Shown piece by piece: positions 26,497-33,655 of a DNA stretch of 64,000 bases. The DNA lies in the NCBI RefSeq assembly GCF_013004595.1, contig NZ_JABEMC010000007.1, positions 1-64,000 of the forward strand, in the 5' to 3' direction. The position numbers and the translations under genes are program-made. The notes under the pieces were generated by a model. That model was given only the letters and a program-made list of their open reading frames with translations, was not told the DNA's origin and did no database searches. The stretch's first letter is position 1. Each line of letters starts with the position of its first letter. Origin of the DNA: Brevibacterium luteolum. GTDB lineage: Bacteria > Actinomycetota > Actinomycetes > Actinomycetales > Brevibacteriaceae.

Positions 26497-27414
26497 ATGA
26501 CATCGGCCACCCGGCCCAGCCCGCCCGGTCCTGTGCAGTCAGCCCAGGCCCCGACACCGGGGCAGACCGCCGCATCGGCGCAGCCCGCCACATCGGCGCA
26601 GACCGCGCTGCGGATCGCGATCTTCCCGACCTGCATCGTCGACGCGATGTACCCCCGAGTCGCCGAAGCCATGGTGCGGATCCTCGAACGCCTCGGCCAC
26701 GAGGTCGTCTTCCCGCCCCAGCAGACCTGCTGCTCGCAGATGCACGTCAACTCCGGTTACTTCGCAGACGCCTACGACATCGTGCGCAACCACGTCGAGG
26801 CCTTCTCCGACTACGACTACGACGTCGCCGTCGCCCCCTCTGCCTCGTGCGTCGTGTCCCTGCAGCACCAGCAGCCCGACATCGCCCGCCGCGCCGGTGA
26901 CCCAGCCTGCGCCTCGGCGGCGGAGGCCATCGCCGGGCGGACGTTTGAGCTCTCGAAGCTGCTCATCGACGTCCTCGGCATCACCGATGCCGCCACCCAG
27001 CTCGACTCCTACTTTCCGCACCGGGTGACCTTCCACTCCAGCTGCCACGGGCTGCGGCACATGAAGCTCGGCACCCGGCAGTCCGATCTGCTGCGCACCG
27101 TCGCCGGCATCGACTACGCCGAGCTGCCCGGGCTGGAGGATTGCTGCGGCTTCGGCGGCACCTTCTCCTTCAAGAACGCCGGCACCTCTGGGGCGATGAC
27201 CGCCGACAAAGTCGCCGCGATCCAGTCCACCGGGGCCTCGATCTGCGCCGGCGGCGACGTCTCATGCCTGATGAACATCGGCGGCGCCGCACAGAAGCAG
27301 AAGACCGGCATCACCACCGTCCACTTCGCTGAGATCCTCGCGAGCACCCGGGAGAATCCCCTGCAGGTCTCCGGCGACGTCGCCGTCTCCGGGGGCGGAA
27401 GGAGCTGCGCATGA
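26497..27414 (+). CDS. lutA: LutA/LldE, Fe-S oxidoreductase subunit of lactate utilisation
   Basis: This 305-residue protein has two cysteine-rich CCG domains, as in LutA/LldE. The first contains PTCIVDAMYP and QTCCSQMHVNSGY. The second contains SSCHGLRHM and EDCCGFGGTFSFKN, followed by CAGGDVSCLMNIGG. It works with LutB and LutC to oxidise L-lactate to pyruvate. The N-terminal 38 residues are Ala/Pro/Gln-rich with two ATSAQTA-like repeats, longer than usual. In the first domain the usual CCG is CCS (Gly to Ser). GAGGGGAG precedes the ATG. It overlaps lutB by 4 bp. Confidence 0.9.
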   Translation: MTSATRPSPPGPVQSAQAPTPGQTAASAQPATSAQTALRIAIFPTCIVDAMYPRVAEAMVRILERLGHEVVFPPQQTCCSQMHVNSGYFADAYDIVRNHVEAFSDYDYDVAVAPSASCVVSLQHQQPDIARRAGDPACASAAEAIAGRTFELSKLLIDVLGITDAATQLDSYFPHRVTFHSSCHGLRHMKLGTRQSDLLRTVAGIDYAELPGLEDCCGFGGTFSFKNAGTSGAMTADKVAAIQSTGASICAGGDVSCLMNIGGAAQKQKTGITTVHFAEILASTRENPLQVSGDVAVSGGGRSCA

Positions 27415-29273
27415 CCACCGTCAACCTCGGGATGCCGACGATCCGCCACGGCCGCGGCAACCTCTTCGCCGACGAACCCTTCACCTCGGGCGCGGCCCGG
27501 GATCTGAAGAACGAGACCCTGCGCGGCAACCTCAATTTTGCGATGCGCAAGATCCGCGGCAAGCGCGCCGCCGTCGTCAGCGAGATGCCCGACTGGCAGC
27601 AGCTGCGCGCCGCCGGCTCGGCGATCAAGCAGAACGTGCTGGCCGACCTGCCCGAACTCCTCGAGCAGTTCGAGGCCTCCTTCACCGCTGCCGGCGGCCA
27701 CGTCCACTGGGCCCGTGACGCCGATGAGGCCAATGCGATCGCCCTGCGGCTGATCCAGGAGCAGGGAGTGGACGAGGTCAACAAGATCAAGTCGATGGCC
27801 ACCCAGGAGACCGGCCTCAACGAATACCTCGAAGCCCACGGCATCACCGCTGTTGAGACCGACCTGGCCGAGGAGATCGTGCAGCTCGGCGGCGACAAGC
27901 CCTCCCACATCGTCGTGCCGGCCATCCACCGCAACCGGGAAGAGGTCCGCGACATCTTCCTGCGCGAGATCGACGGCGTGCGTCCGGATCTGACCTCCGA
28001 GCCCACCGACCTGGCCGACGCATCGCGCGAGCGCCTGCGCGCGAAGTTTTTCGACAACCGCGTCGCCGTCTCCGGGGCGAACTTCGGGATCGCTGAGACC
28101 GGCACACTGACGATCGTCGAATCCGAAGGCAACGGCCGCATGTGCCTGACCCTGCCGGACACCCTCATCACCTTCATGGGGATCGAGAAGGTGCTGCCGC
28201 GCTTTGCCGACCTGGAGGTGTTCCTGCAGCTGCTGCCGCGCTCCTCAACCGGTGAGCGGATGAACCCCTACACCTCCCTGTGGACCGGCGTGACTCCCGG
28301 CGACGGGCCGCAGAACCTCCACGTCATCCTCATCGACAACGGCCGCACCGCCACACTGGCCGATGAGGTCGGCCGCCAGGCCCTGCACTGCATCCGCTGT
28401 TCAGCCTGCCTCAATGTCTGCCCCGTCTTCGAGCGCGCCGGCGGTCATGCCTACGGCTCGGTCTATCCGGGCCCGATCGGCGCGATCCTGTCCCCGCAGA
28501 TGACCGGCATCGAGGCCGCGGCGAACAACTCGCTGCCCTATGCTTCGTCCCTGTGCGGGGCCTGCTACGAAGTCTGCCCGGTCAAGATCAACATCCCCGA
28601 TGTGCTCGTCCACCTGCGCGGCGCCGACGTCGAGGCACGCCACAGCGCGCGCAGCACCGCGCCCGAGGCGGTGGACGTTTCGCCTGCCACCGACGCCTCT
28701 GCTTCCGGCGCCTCCCGGCGCTCCCGCCTGACAACGGCCGCCCGCACCGGGGCTGCCCGCATCGCCGGGGCGGTGGCCCGTCGGGTGCCCGATCAGATGG
28801 ATGCCCTCATGGCGGCTGCCAAGACCGCCTTCGCCAAGCCCGGGCTGCTGAGCATCGGTGAACGGGGACTGCCGCTGGGCAGGATCCTCGGCGGCAGGGA
28901 CGGGAAGATCTCCTTCCTGCCCGGTCTCATCGGCGGGTGGACCGAGCATCGGATCATCGACGCACCGCCTGTGCAGTCCTTCCGCCACTGGTGGAAGCGC
29001 AACCGCACGAGCGCCCCAGTGCGCCGCGCCCCCGAGCAGAGGGCCGATGTCGCCGCTCTCATCGCAGCCAACCGCGGCAAGGCCGCCGAACTCCATGCGC
29101 GCTTCGCCGCACCTGCCGATGACTACACCCGGCTCATGGCCGCCGAACGGGCAGGGATCCAGCACCACGACGCCACCGGTGCCGCCGTGGCCGACTATGC
29201 CCGCGGCACCGAGACCTCGGCGACCACCGCCTCGGGCACGGACGACGGACGGATGAAAGGCGAGAGAGCATGA
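27411..29273 (+). CDS. lutB: LutB/LldF, iron-sulfur lactate oxidation protein
   Basis: This 620-residue protein has an N-terminal LUD domain (about 60-310, with SGANFGIAETGTLTIVESEGN). A ferredoxin-like segment with two 4Fe-4S motifs follows: CIRCSACLNVCPVF (about 327-340) and CGACYEVCPVKI (about 383-394). Normal LutB proteins are about 470-490 residues. Here an insert rich in Ala/Ser (SARSTAPEAVDVSPATDASASGASRRSR) separates the clusters from the C-terminal helical part, and a polar tail adds more. It overlaps lutA and lutC by 4 bp each. A copy of the CCCGAGGCGGTG repeat lies in the insert and a reverse copy in the tail. Confidence 0.92.
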   Translation: MTTVNLGMPTIRHGRGNLFADEPFTSGAARDLKNETLRGNLNFAMRKIRGKRAAVVSEMPDWQQLRAAGSAIKQNVLADLPELLEQFEASFTAAGGHVHWARDADEANAIALRLIQEQGVDEVNKIKSMATQETGLNEYLEAHGITAVETDLAEEIVQLGGDKPSHIVVPAIHRNREEVRDIFLREIDGVRPDLTSEPTDLADASRERLRAKFFDNRVAVSGANFGIAETGTLTIVESEGNGRMCLTLPDTLITFMGIEKVLPRFADLEVFLQLLPRSSTGERMNPYTSLWTGVTPGDGPQNLHVILIDNGRTATLADEVGRQALHCIRCSACLNVCPVFERAGGHAYGSVYPGPIGAILSPQMTGIEAAANNSLPYASSLCGACYEVCPVKINIPDVLVHLRGADVEARHSARSTAPEAVDVSPATDASASGASRRSRLTTAARTGAARIAGAVARRVPDQMDALMAAAKTAFAKPGLLSIGERGLPLGRILGGRDGKISFLPGLIGGWTEHRIIDAPPVQSFRHWWKRNRTSAPVRRAPEQRADVAALIAANRGKAAELHARFAAPADDYTRLMAAERAGIQHHDATGAAVADYARGTETSATTASGTDDGRMKGERA

Positions 29274-29911
29274 GTGAGCAGACCACCTCAGCGAAGGCCG
29301 AGATCCTCGCCCGCATCCGTTCGGCGCTGGCCGACAATCCGCAGCCGGCCGCACCCGTGCGCAACTACCGGCAGCGCAGCAGCGCCGATGCGCAGGCGGT
29401 GCGCGAGATGTTCATCGATCGGATCGTCGACTACAAAGCTCGTGCATTCATCGAAACCGCAGAGACGATCGCCGGGCGGATCGCCGAACTCCTCGGCGAA
29501 GATGCGCGGCACGTGGTGCCGGAGGGATTCCCGGTCGGCTGGCTGCCCAGTGACGGCTCTGCTGGTGAGAGGATCGTTGACACAGCAGACCAGCCGCTCA
29601 GCCACGCCGAACTCGACGCGGTCGACGCCGTCGTGACGTCTTCGACGGTCTCGTGCGCGGAGACCGGGACCGTGTTCCTCAACGCGGGGCCTGCCGAAGG
29701 GCGTCGGGCGATCAGTCTCATCCCCGATCACCACATCTGCGTGGTGCCGGCCGAATCGCTCGTCGAGCTCGTGCCCGAGGCGCTCGCCCGCATCGACCAC
29801 AGGCAGCCGGTGACGATGTTCTCCGGACCGTCGGCGACCTCGGACATCGAGCTGCAACGTGTCGAGGGGGTCCACGGTCCGCGGAAGGTCGACATCATCA
29901 TCCTCGACTGA
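29270..29911 (+). CDS. lutC: LutC/LldG, LUD-domain lactate utilisation protein
   Basis: This 213-residue LUD-domain protein has the core VVTSSTVSCAETGTVFLN and the terminal SGPSATSDIELQRVEGVHGPR, both hallmarks of LutC/LldG/YkgG. It completes the LutABC lactate oxidation complex. The start codon overlaps the lutB stop (ATGA), so the three genes are translationally coupled. No terminator hairpin follows at once; the next gene is hutU 255 bp downstream. Confidence 0.92.
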   Translation: MSEQTTSAKAEILARIRSALADNPQPAAPVRNYRQRSSADAQAVREMFIDRIVDYKARAFIETAETIAGRIAELLGEDARHVVPEGFPVGWLPSDGSAGERIVDTADQPLSHAELDAVDAVVTSSTVSCAETGTVFLNAGPAEGRRAISLIPDHHICVVPAESLVELVPEALARIDHRQPVTMFSGPSATSDIELQRVEGVHGPRKVDIIILD

Positions 29912-30037
29912 GCTGCAGATCTCTCCGGCAGGCAAGCCGCGACCCGAGCTCTCGGACCGGGGCGGCGCGGACACCGGGGCGGCACAGACGATGAAGGCGC
30001 GGTTCGAGGCAGCGAAAACGCCGCATGAGGCCGCCGC

Positions 30038-30057
30038 CTGTCCGAGATTCCGGACAG
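30038..30057. promoter_or_regulatory. Putative HutR operator upstream of hutU
   Basis: CTGTCCG-AGATTC-CGGACAG is a perfect 7-bp-arm dyad with a 6-nt spacer. Its core TCCGAGATTCCGGA agrees at 11 of 14 positions with the HutR motif I recall for Corynebacterium resistens (TCTGwwATwCCAGA), and the differing bases keep the symmetry. An IclR-family regulator is encoded at the end of the second hut block. The dyad lies 110 nt before the hutU start. Confidence 0.6.
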
Positions 30058-30166
30058 ATCGTGCTTCGGCTCACTTTCGGCTGCTTCCACCTGCGCGCAG
30101 ACTGGAAGCAGAACCGTTCGCACCCCGCGCCTGACTGCAGGCGTCCCGAGAGCCGGAGGAAGACGC

Positions 30167-31933
30167 ATGACGACGTCACACGCATCCGAAACCACAGACA
30201 CCGCAGCTGCGAAGGAAGCAGCCGCGAAGCAGACGTTCACCCGCCACGACCCGGAACGCGTCGTGCGGGCTCCGCGCGGCACCGAGATCACGGCCAAGAC
30301 CTGGTCGACCGAAGCCGCCAAGCGGATGCTCATGAACAACCTCGATCCCGAGGTCGCCGAACGCCCCGAAGACCTCGTCGTCTACGGCGGCACCGGCCGT
30401 GCCGCCCGCTCATGGGAGGCCTTCGACGCGATCGTCAAGACTCTCGACGACCTCGAAGCCGATGAGACCCTCCTCGTCCAGTCCGGCAAGCCGGTCGGTG
30501 TGCTGCGCACCCACGAATGGGCCCCGCGGGTGCTCATCGCCAACTCCAACCTCGTCGGCGACTGGGCCAACTGGGAGCACTTCCGCCACCTCGAAGCTGA
30601 AGGCCTCATGATGTACGGCCAGATGACCGCCGGTTCCTGGATCTACATCGCCACCCAGGGCATCCTGCAGGGCACCTACGAGACCTTCGCCGCGGTCGCC
30701 CGCAAGCGCTTCAACGGAACCCTGGCCGGCACCCTGACCCTCACCGCCGGCTGCGGCGGCATGGGCGGTGCCCAGCCGCTGTCGGTGACCCTCAACGGCG
30801 GCGCCTGCCTCATCATCGACGTCGACAAGTCCCGCCTCGATCGCCGCCAGTCCAAGCGCTACCTCGACGAGGTCGAGACCGACCTCGAGGTCGCTCTCGA
30901 AAAGGTGCTCAAGGCCAAAGAGGAGAAGCGTGCGCTGTCCGTCGGCCTCGTCGGCAACGCCGCAGACATCGTCCCCGAGCTGCTCGCTCGCGACGTGCCC
31001 GTCGACATCGTCACCGACCAGACCTCGGCTCACGACCCGCTGTCCTACCTGCCGCTGGGTGTCAGCCTCGAGGACTGGCAGGCCGAAGCTGATGAGGATC
31101 CGGAGAAGTTCACGCTGCGGGCTGAGGAGTCGATGGCCAAGCACGTCGCCGCGATGGTCGGCTTCCAGGACAAGGGAGCCGAGGTCTTCGACTACGGCAA
31201 CTCGATCCGCGACGAGGCCCGCAAGGCCGGCTACGATCGCGCCTTCGAGTTCCCCGGCTTCGTCCCGGCCTACATCCGCCCGCTGTTCTGCGAGGGCATG
31301 GGGCCCTTCCGGTGGGTCGCGCTCTCCGGTGACCCGCAGGACATCAAGGTCACCGACCAGGCGCTCAAGGAGCTCTTCCCGGAGAACGAGTCGCTGCATC
31401 GCTGGCTCGACGCCGCCGATGAGTACGTCGAGTTCGAGGGCCTGCCCGCCCGCATCTGCTGGCTGGGCTACAAGGAGCGCCACCAGGCCGGTGTGCTCTT
31501 CAACAAGCTCGTCGCCGAGGGCAAGGTCTCCGCACCGATCGTCATCGGCCGCGACCACCTCGACTCCGGCTCCGTCGCCTCGCCCTACCGTGAGACTGAG
31601 GGCATGCTCGACGGCACCGACGCGGTCGCCGACTGGCCGCTGCTCAACGCCCTGGTCAACACCTCCTCGGGCGCGACGTGGGTGTCGCTGCATCACGGCG
31701 GCGGCGTGGGCATGGGCCGTTCGATCCACGCCGGTCAGGTCTCGGTCGCCGATGGAACCGAGCTGGCGGAGCAGAAGCTCACCCGCCTGCTCACCAACGA
31801 CCCGGGCATGGGCGTCATCCGCCATGTCGACGCCGGCTACGACCGCGCCGTCGAGGTCGCCAAGGAACGCCACATGCGCATCCCGATGAATCCTGAGCTC
31901 GACAAGCGCGACGAGGAATCCGCCGCGAACTGA
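30167..31933 (+). CDS. hutU: Urocanate hydratase (urocanase)
   Basis: This 588-residue enzyme uses tightly bound NAD+ to convert urocanate to imidazolonepropionate, the second step of histidine degradation. Recognisable blocks are [32 protein letters not shown] with [12 protein letters not shown] (NAD-binding domain), [31 protein letters not shown] and [18 protein letters not shown]. Length is slightly above the usual 550-570 because of a polar N-terminus. GGAGGAAG precedes the ATG. It is separated from hutIH by about 9 kb of unrelated genes but shares a likely HutR site. A strong terminator follows. Confidence 0.95.
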   Translation: MTTSHASETTDTAAAKEAAAKQTFTRHDPERVVRAPRGTEITAKTWSTEAAKRMLMNNLDPEVAERPEDLVVYGGTGRAARSWEAFDAIVKTLDDLEADETLLVQSGKPVGVLRTHEWAPRVLIANSNLVGDWANWEHFRHLEAEGLMMYGQMTAGSWIYIATQGILQGTYETFAAVARKRFNGTLAGTLTLTAGCGGMGGAQPLSVTLNGGACLIIDVDKSRLDRRQSKRYLDEVETDLEVALEKVLKAKEEKRALSVGLVGNAADIVPELLARDVPVDIVTDQTSAHDPLSYLPLGVSLEDWQAEADEDPEKFTLRAEESMAKHVAAMVGFQDKGAEVFDYGNSIRDEARKAGYDRAFEFPGFVPAYIRPLFCEGMGPFRWVALSGDPQDIKVTDQALKELFPENESLHRWLDAADEYVEFEGLPARICWLGYKERHQAGVLFNKLVAEGKVSAPIVIGRDHLDSGSVASPYRETEGMLDGTDAVADWPLLNALVNTSSGATWVSLHHGGGVGMGRSIHAGQVSVADGTELAEQKLTRLLTNDPGMGVIRHVDAGYDRAVEVAKERHMRIPMNPELDKRDEESAAN

Positions 31934-31986
31934 GCCCGCCGAGGCGCACACTGACGCCTCCGGAGGGCAGTCCAGAGAAATCTGCG

Positions 31987-32028
31987 GAGCCACTCATCTG
32001 CTGCAGACCCGCAGCAGATGGGTGGCTC
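31987..32028. terminator. hutU terminator
   Basis: An 18-bp stem with a single G-U pair (31987-32004 with 32011-32028) closes a 6-nt loop AGACCC, 53 bp after the hutU stop. This is the longest hairpin of terminator type in the window; no T-tract follows. Confidence 0.8.
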
Positions 32029-32074
32029 TGCGCACATCGTCAGGTAACCGCAGGCCCGCCACACCCGAGGATCC

Positions 32075-32139
32075 GGAAAGTTAGCAAAGTTATTCATGGT
32101 TTCAGGCGCGAAAACCATGAATAACTTTCCTAACTTTCC
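32075..32139. repeat. 65-bp near-perfect AT-rich inverted repeat
   Basis: Arms of 28 nt (32075-32102 and 32112-32139) are complementary except at one position and are separated by the 9-nt CAGGCGCGA. The arms are A/T-rich (repeated AAAGTTA, then TTATTCATGG), quite unlike the surrounding roughly 65-70% GC DNA. It sits after the hutU terminator and 112 bp upstream of the MDR gene. No transposase and no flanking target duplication were seen. It may be a regulatory dyad, a dispersed palindromic element or a MITE-like remnant. Confidence 0.8.
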
Positions 32140-32238
32140 CCCTCAAGCCCACGTTCTCTCCCCTCAAGCTCAAGCCCGCGGGCCCCACCTGCGGAAAGCC
32201 GACTCGCCGGCGCGGAGCGCACCTGCAGGTCGAGCGCG

Positions 32239-32244
32239 TACATT
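32239..32244 (+). promoter_or_regulatory. Putative -10 box for leaderless MDR transcript
   Basis: TACATT fits TANNNT and ends 6 nt before the ATG at 32251; only GGAACC lies between. This spacing predicts a leaderless message. It would drive the rightward half of the pteridine-linked cluster. Confidence 0.45.
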
Positions 32245-32250
32245 GGAACC

Positions 32251-33225
32251 ATGGCCTGGGAATTCTGGATCGAAGAGGCACGCCGCGGCCGCTGGCGCGA
32301 GGTCGACGAACCGCACGCCGCCAGTGGGCAGCTGCGGGTGCGCACCACCGCCTCTGCTATCTCCCGCGGCACCGAACGCCTCGTGTGGGAAGGCCGGGTC
32401 CCCGACTCAGTCGCGGGTCTCATGGCCGCCCCCGCTCAGCGCGGCACCTTCCCCTTCCCCGTCTCCTACGGGTATCTGGCCGTCGGCACCATCGACGAGG
32501 GCCCGGCCGACCAGCTCGGCCAGCGCGTCTTCGGGCTGCTGCCGCACCACACCCATCACATCGTCGGCCCGGCTGACGTGCATCCCGTGCCCGAGGCGGT
32601 GCCCACCTCGCGTGCGCTGCTCGCCGGAGCGGCCGAGACCGGGATCAACATCCTGTGGCAGGCTCCGCCCCGATTCGGCGACCGCGTGGCCATCATCGGC
32701 GCCGGCATGATCGGTGCGGCCACCGCGCTGTTGGCCGACCGGATGGGGCTCTCCCGCCTCGAAGTCATCGACACTGACGCCGCACGCCGCGAGATGCTCA
32801 CCGGCCTCGGCCTGTCCACCGCGACCCCAGATGAGGCCAGCGGCGACTGCGATATCGTCATCCACACCTCGGGAACGGAAGCCGGCCTGGCCACGGCACT
32901 GGCCCTCACCGGCGACGACGGCACCGTCGTCGAAGCCTCCTGGTACGGCACCGACGCCCCGCGCGTGCCGCTCGGCGCGGACTTCCACGCCCGCCGGCTT
33001 TCGATCATCGCCAGCCAGGTCGGGCAGGTCGCCGCCGGCCAGCGCGCCCGCCGCACCCGCGCCCAGCGGCTTGGCCAGGCACTTCACGCCCTGCATGACG
33101 AGCGCTTCGATGCGCTCATCACCGGTTCCACCGACTGGTCCGAGCTGCCGGTCGTCATGGATCGCGTGCTCACCGACCCCGCCAGTCTGTGCCACATCGT
33201 CGACTACCGCAGCCTGCCCTGCTGA
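32251..33225 (+). CDS. MDR-family (alcohol dehydrogenase-like) oxidoreductase without zinc ligands
   Basis: This 324-residue medium-chain dehydrogenase has a GroES-like N-terminal half and a Rossmann domain with VAIIGAGMIGAATALLADRMG (about 148-168), then an acidic residue in LEVIDTD. The catalytic zinc motif of alcohol dehydrogenases (CGSD, then GHE) is absent: the corresponding segments read SAISRGTER and VSYGYLAVG. That pattern resembles the BchC-like and zinc-free MDR branch. The substrate is unknown. It starts the plus-strand operon; the PTPS homologue begins 10 nt after its stop. It contains one CCCGAGGCGGTG copy. Confidence 0.8.
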   Translation: MAWEFWIEEARRGRWREVDEPHAASGQLRVRTTASAISRGTERLVWEGRVPDSVAGLMAAPAQRGTFPFPVSYGYLAVGTIDEGPADQLGQRVFGLLPHHTHHIVGPADVHPVPEAVPTSRALLAGAAETGINILWQAPPRFGDRVAIIGAGMIGAATALLADRMGLSRLEVIDTDAARREMLTGLGLSTATPDEASGDCDIVIHTSGTEAGLATALALTGDDGTVVEASWYGTDAPRVPLGADFHARRLSIIASQVGQVAAGQRARRTRAQRLGQALHALHDERFDALITGSTDWSELPVVMDRVLTDPASLCHIVDYRSLPC

Positions 33226-33235
33226 GAGGAGAGCC

Positions 33236-33655
33236 ATGTTCCGCCTGAGCATCAACGACCACATCATGATCGCCCACAGCCTGCCCGACCCGTTCTTCGG
33301 CCCGGCGCAGCACATGCACGGTGCCACGCTCGCCGTCGAGGCCCACTTCGAGACCGCCGAACTCGACTCCCACGGCGTCGTGCTCGACATCGGCCGGGCC
33401 GGTGAGATCCTCTCCGCGGCCCTCGACCCGCTGCGGTATGCCAACCTCGACGAGCACCCCGACTTCGCCGGGAAGATCTCGACGACCGAGGTCATCGCCG
33501 CCCACATCGGCAACCGTCTGCGCGAAGCGCTCGCCGACCGGCCCGACATCAGCATCGCCGTGACCCTCGATGAGAACCCCAACGCGCGGGTCACCTACAC
33601 CGTCCCGCCGGCGCCTACCCTGCACCCGGCTGACCCGGGGCCCCGGCAGGTATGA
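33236..33655 (+). CDS. 6-pyruvoyl-tetrahydropterin synthase/QueD homologue lacking cysteine
   Basis: This 139-residue protein has a T-fold. Aligning by eye with QueD gives zinc ligands His14 (MIAHS) and the HxH pair in QHMHGATLAVEAHFE, followed by the SHGVVLDIG segment (family G.V.DF) and NLDEHPDF (family NLN). The Glu near the end (LDENPNARVTYT) fits the pterin-anchoring residue. The catalytic Cys that precedes HxH in QueD and PTPS is replaced by Gly, and the whole protein has no Cys. It may therefore catalyse a different step on a pterin-like substrate. AGAGGAGA precedes ATG 33236. Its stop overlaps the next start. Confidence 0.75.
   Translation: MFRLSINDHIMIAHSLPDPFFGPAQHMHGATLAVEAHFETAELDSHGVVLDIGRAGEILSAALDPLRYANLDEHPDFAGKISTTEVIAAHIGNRLREALADRPDISIAVTLDENPNARVTYTVPPAPTLHPADPGPRQV

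Larger units (their letters stand above)
31934..32250. other. 317-bp intergenic region, hutU to MDR gene
   Basis: It holds, in order, the hutU terminator (31987-32028), a 65-bp AT-rich inverted repeat (32075-32139) and a TANNNT box (32239-32244). All three are listed separately. No gene was seen. Confidence 0.6.

Noticed and set aside
30410..31993. 527-codon minus-strand open frame opposite hutU
   Set aside because: hutU is unmistakable; the antisense frame is Gly/Val/Asp-rich shadow sequence.
32075..32139. CRISPR repeat or ordinary terminator
   Set aside because: Only one copy with a 9-nt spacer exists, so it is not an array; it is AT-rich in the stem and follows a separate, stronger terminator.
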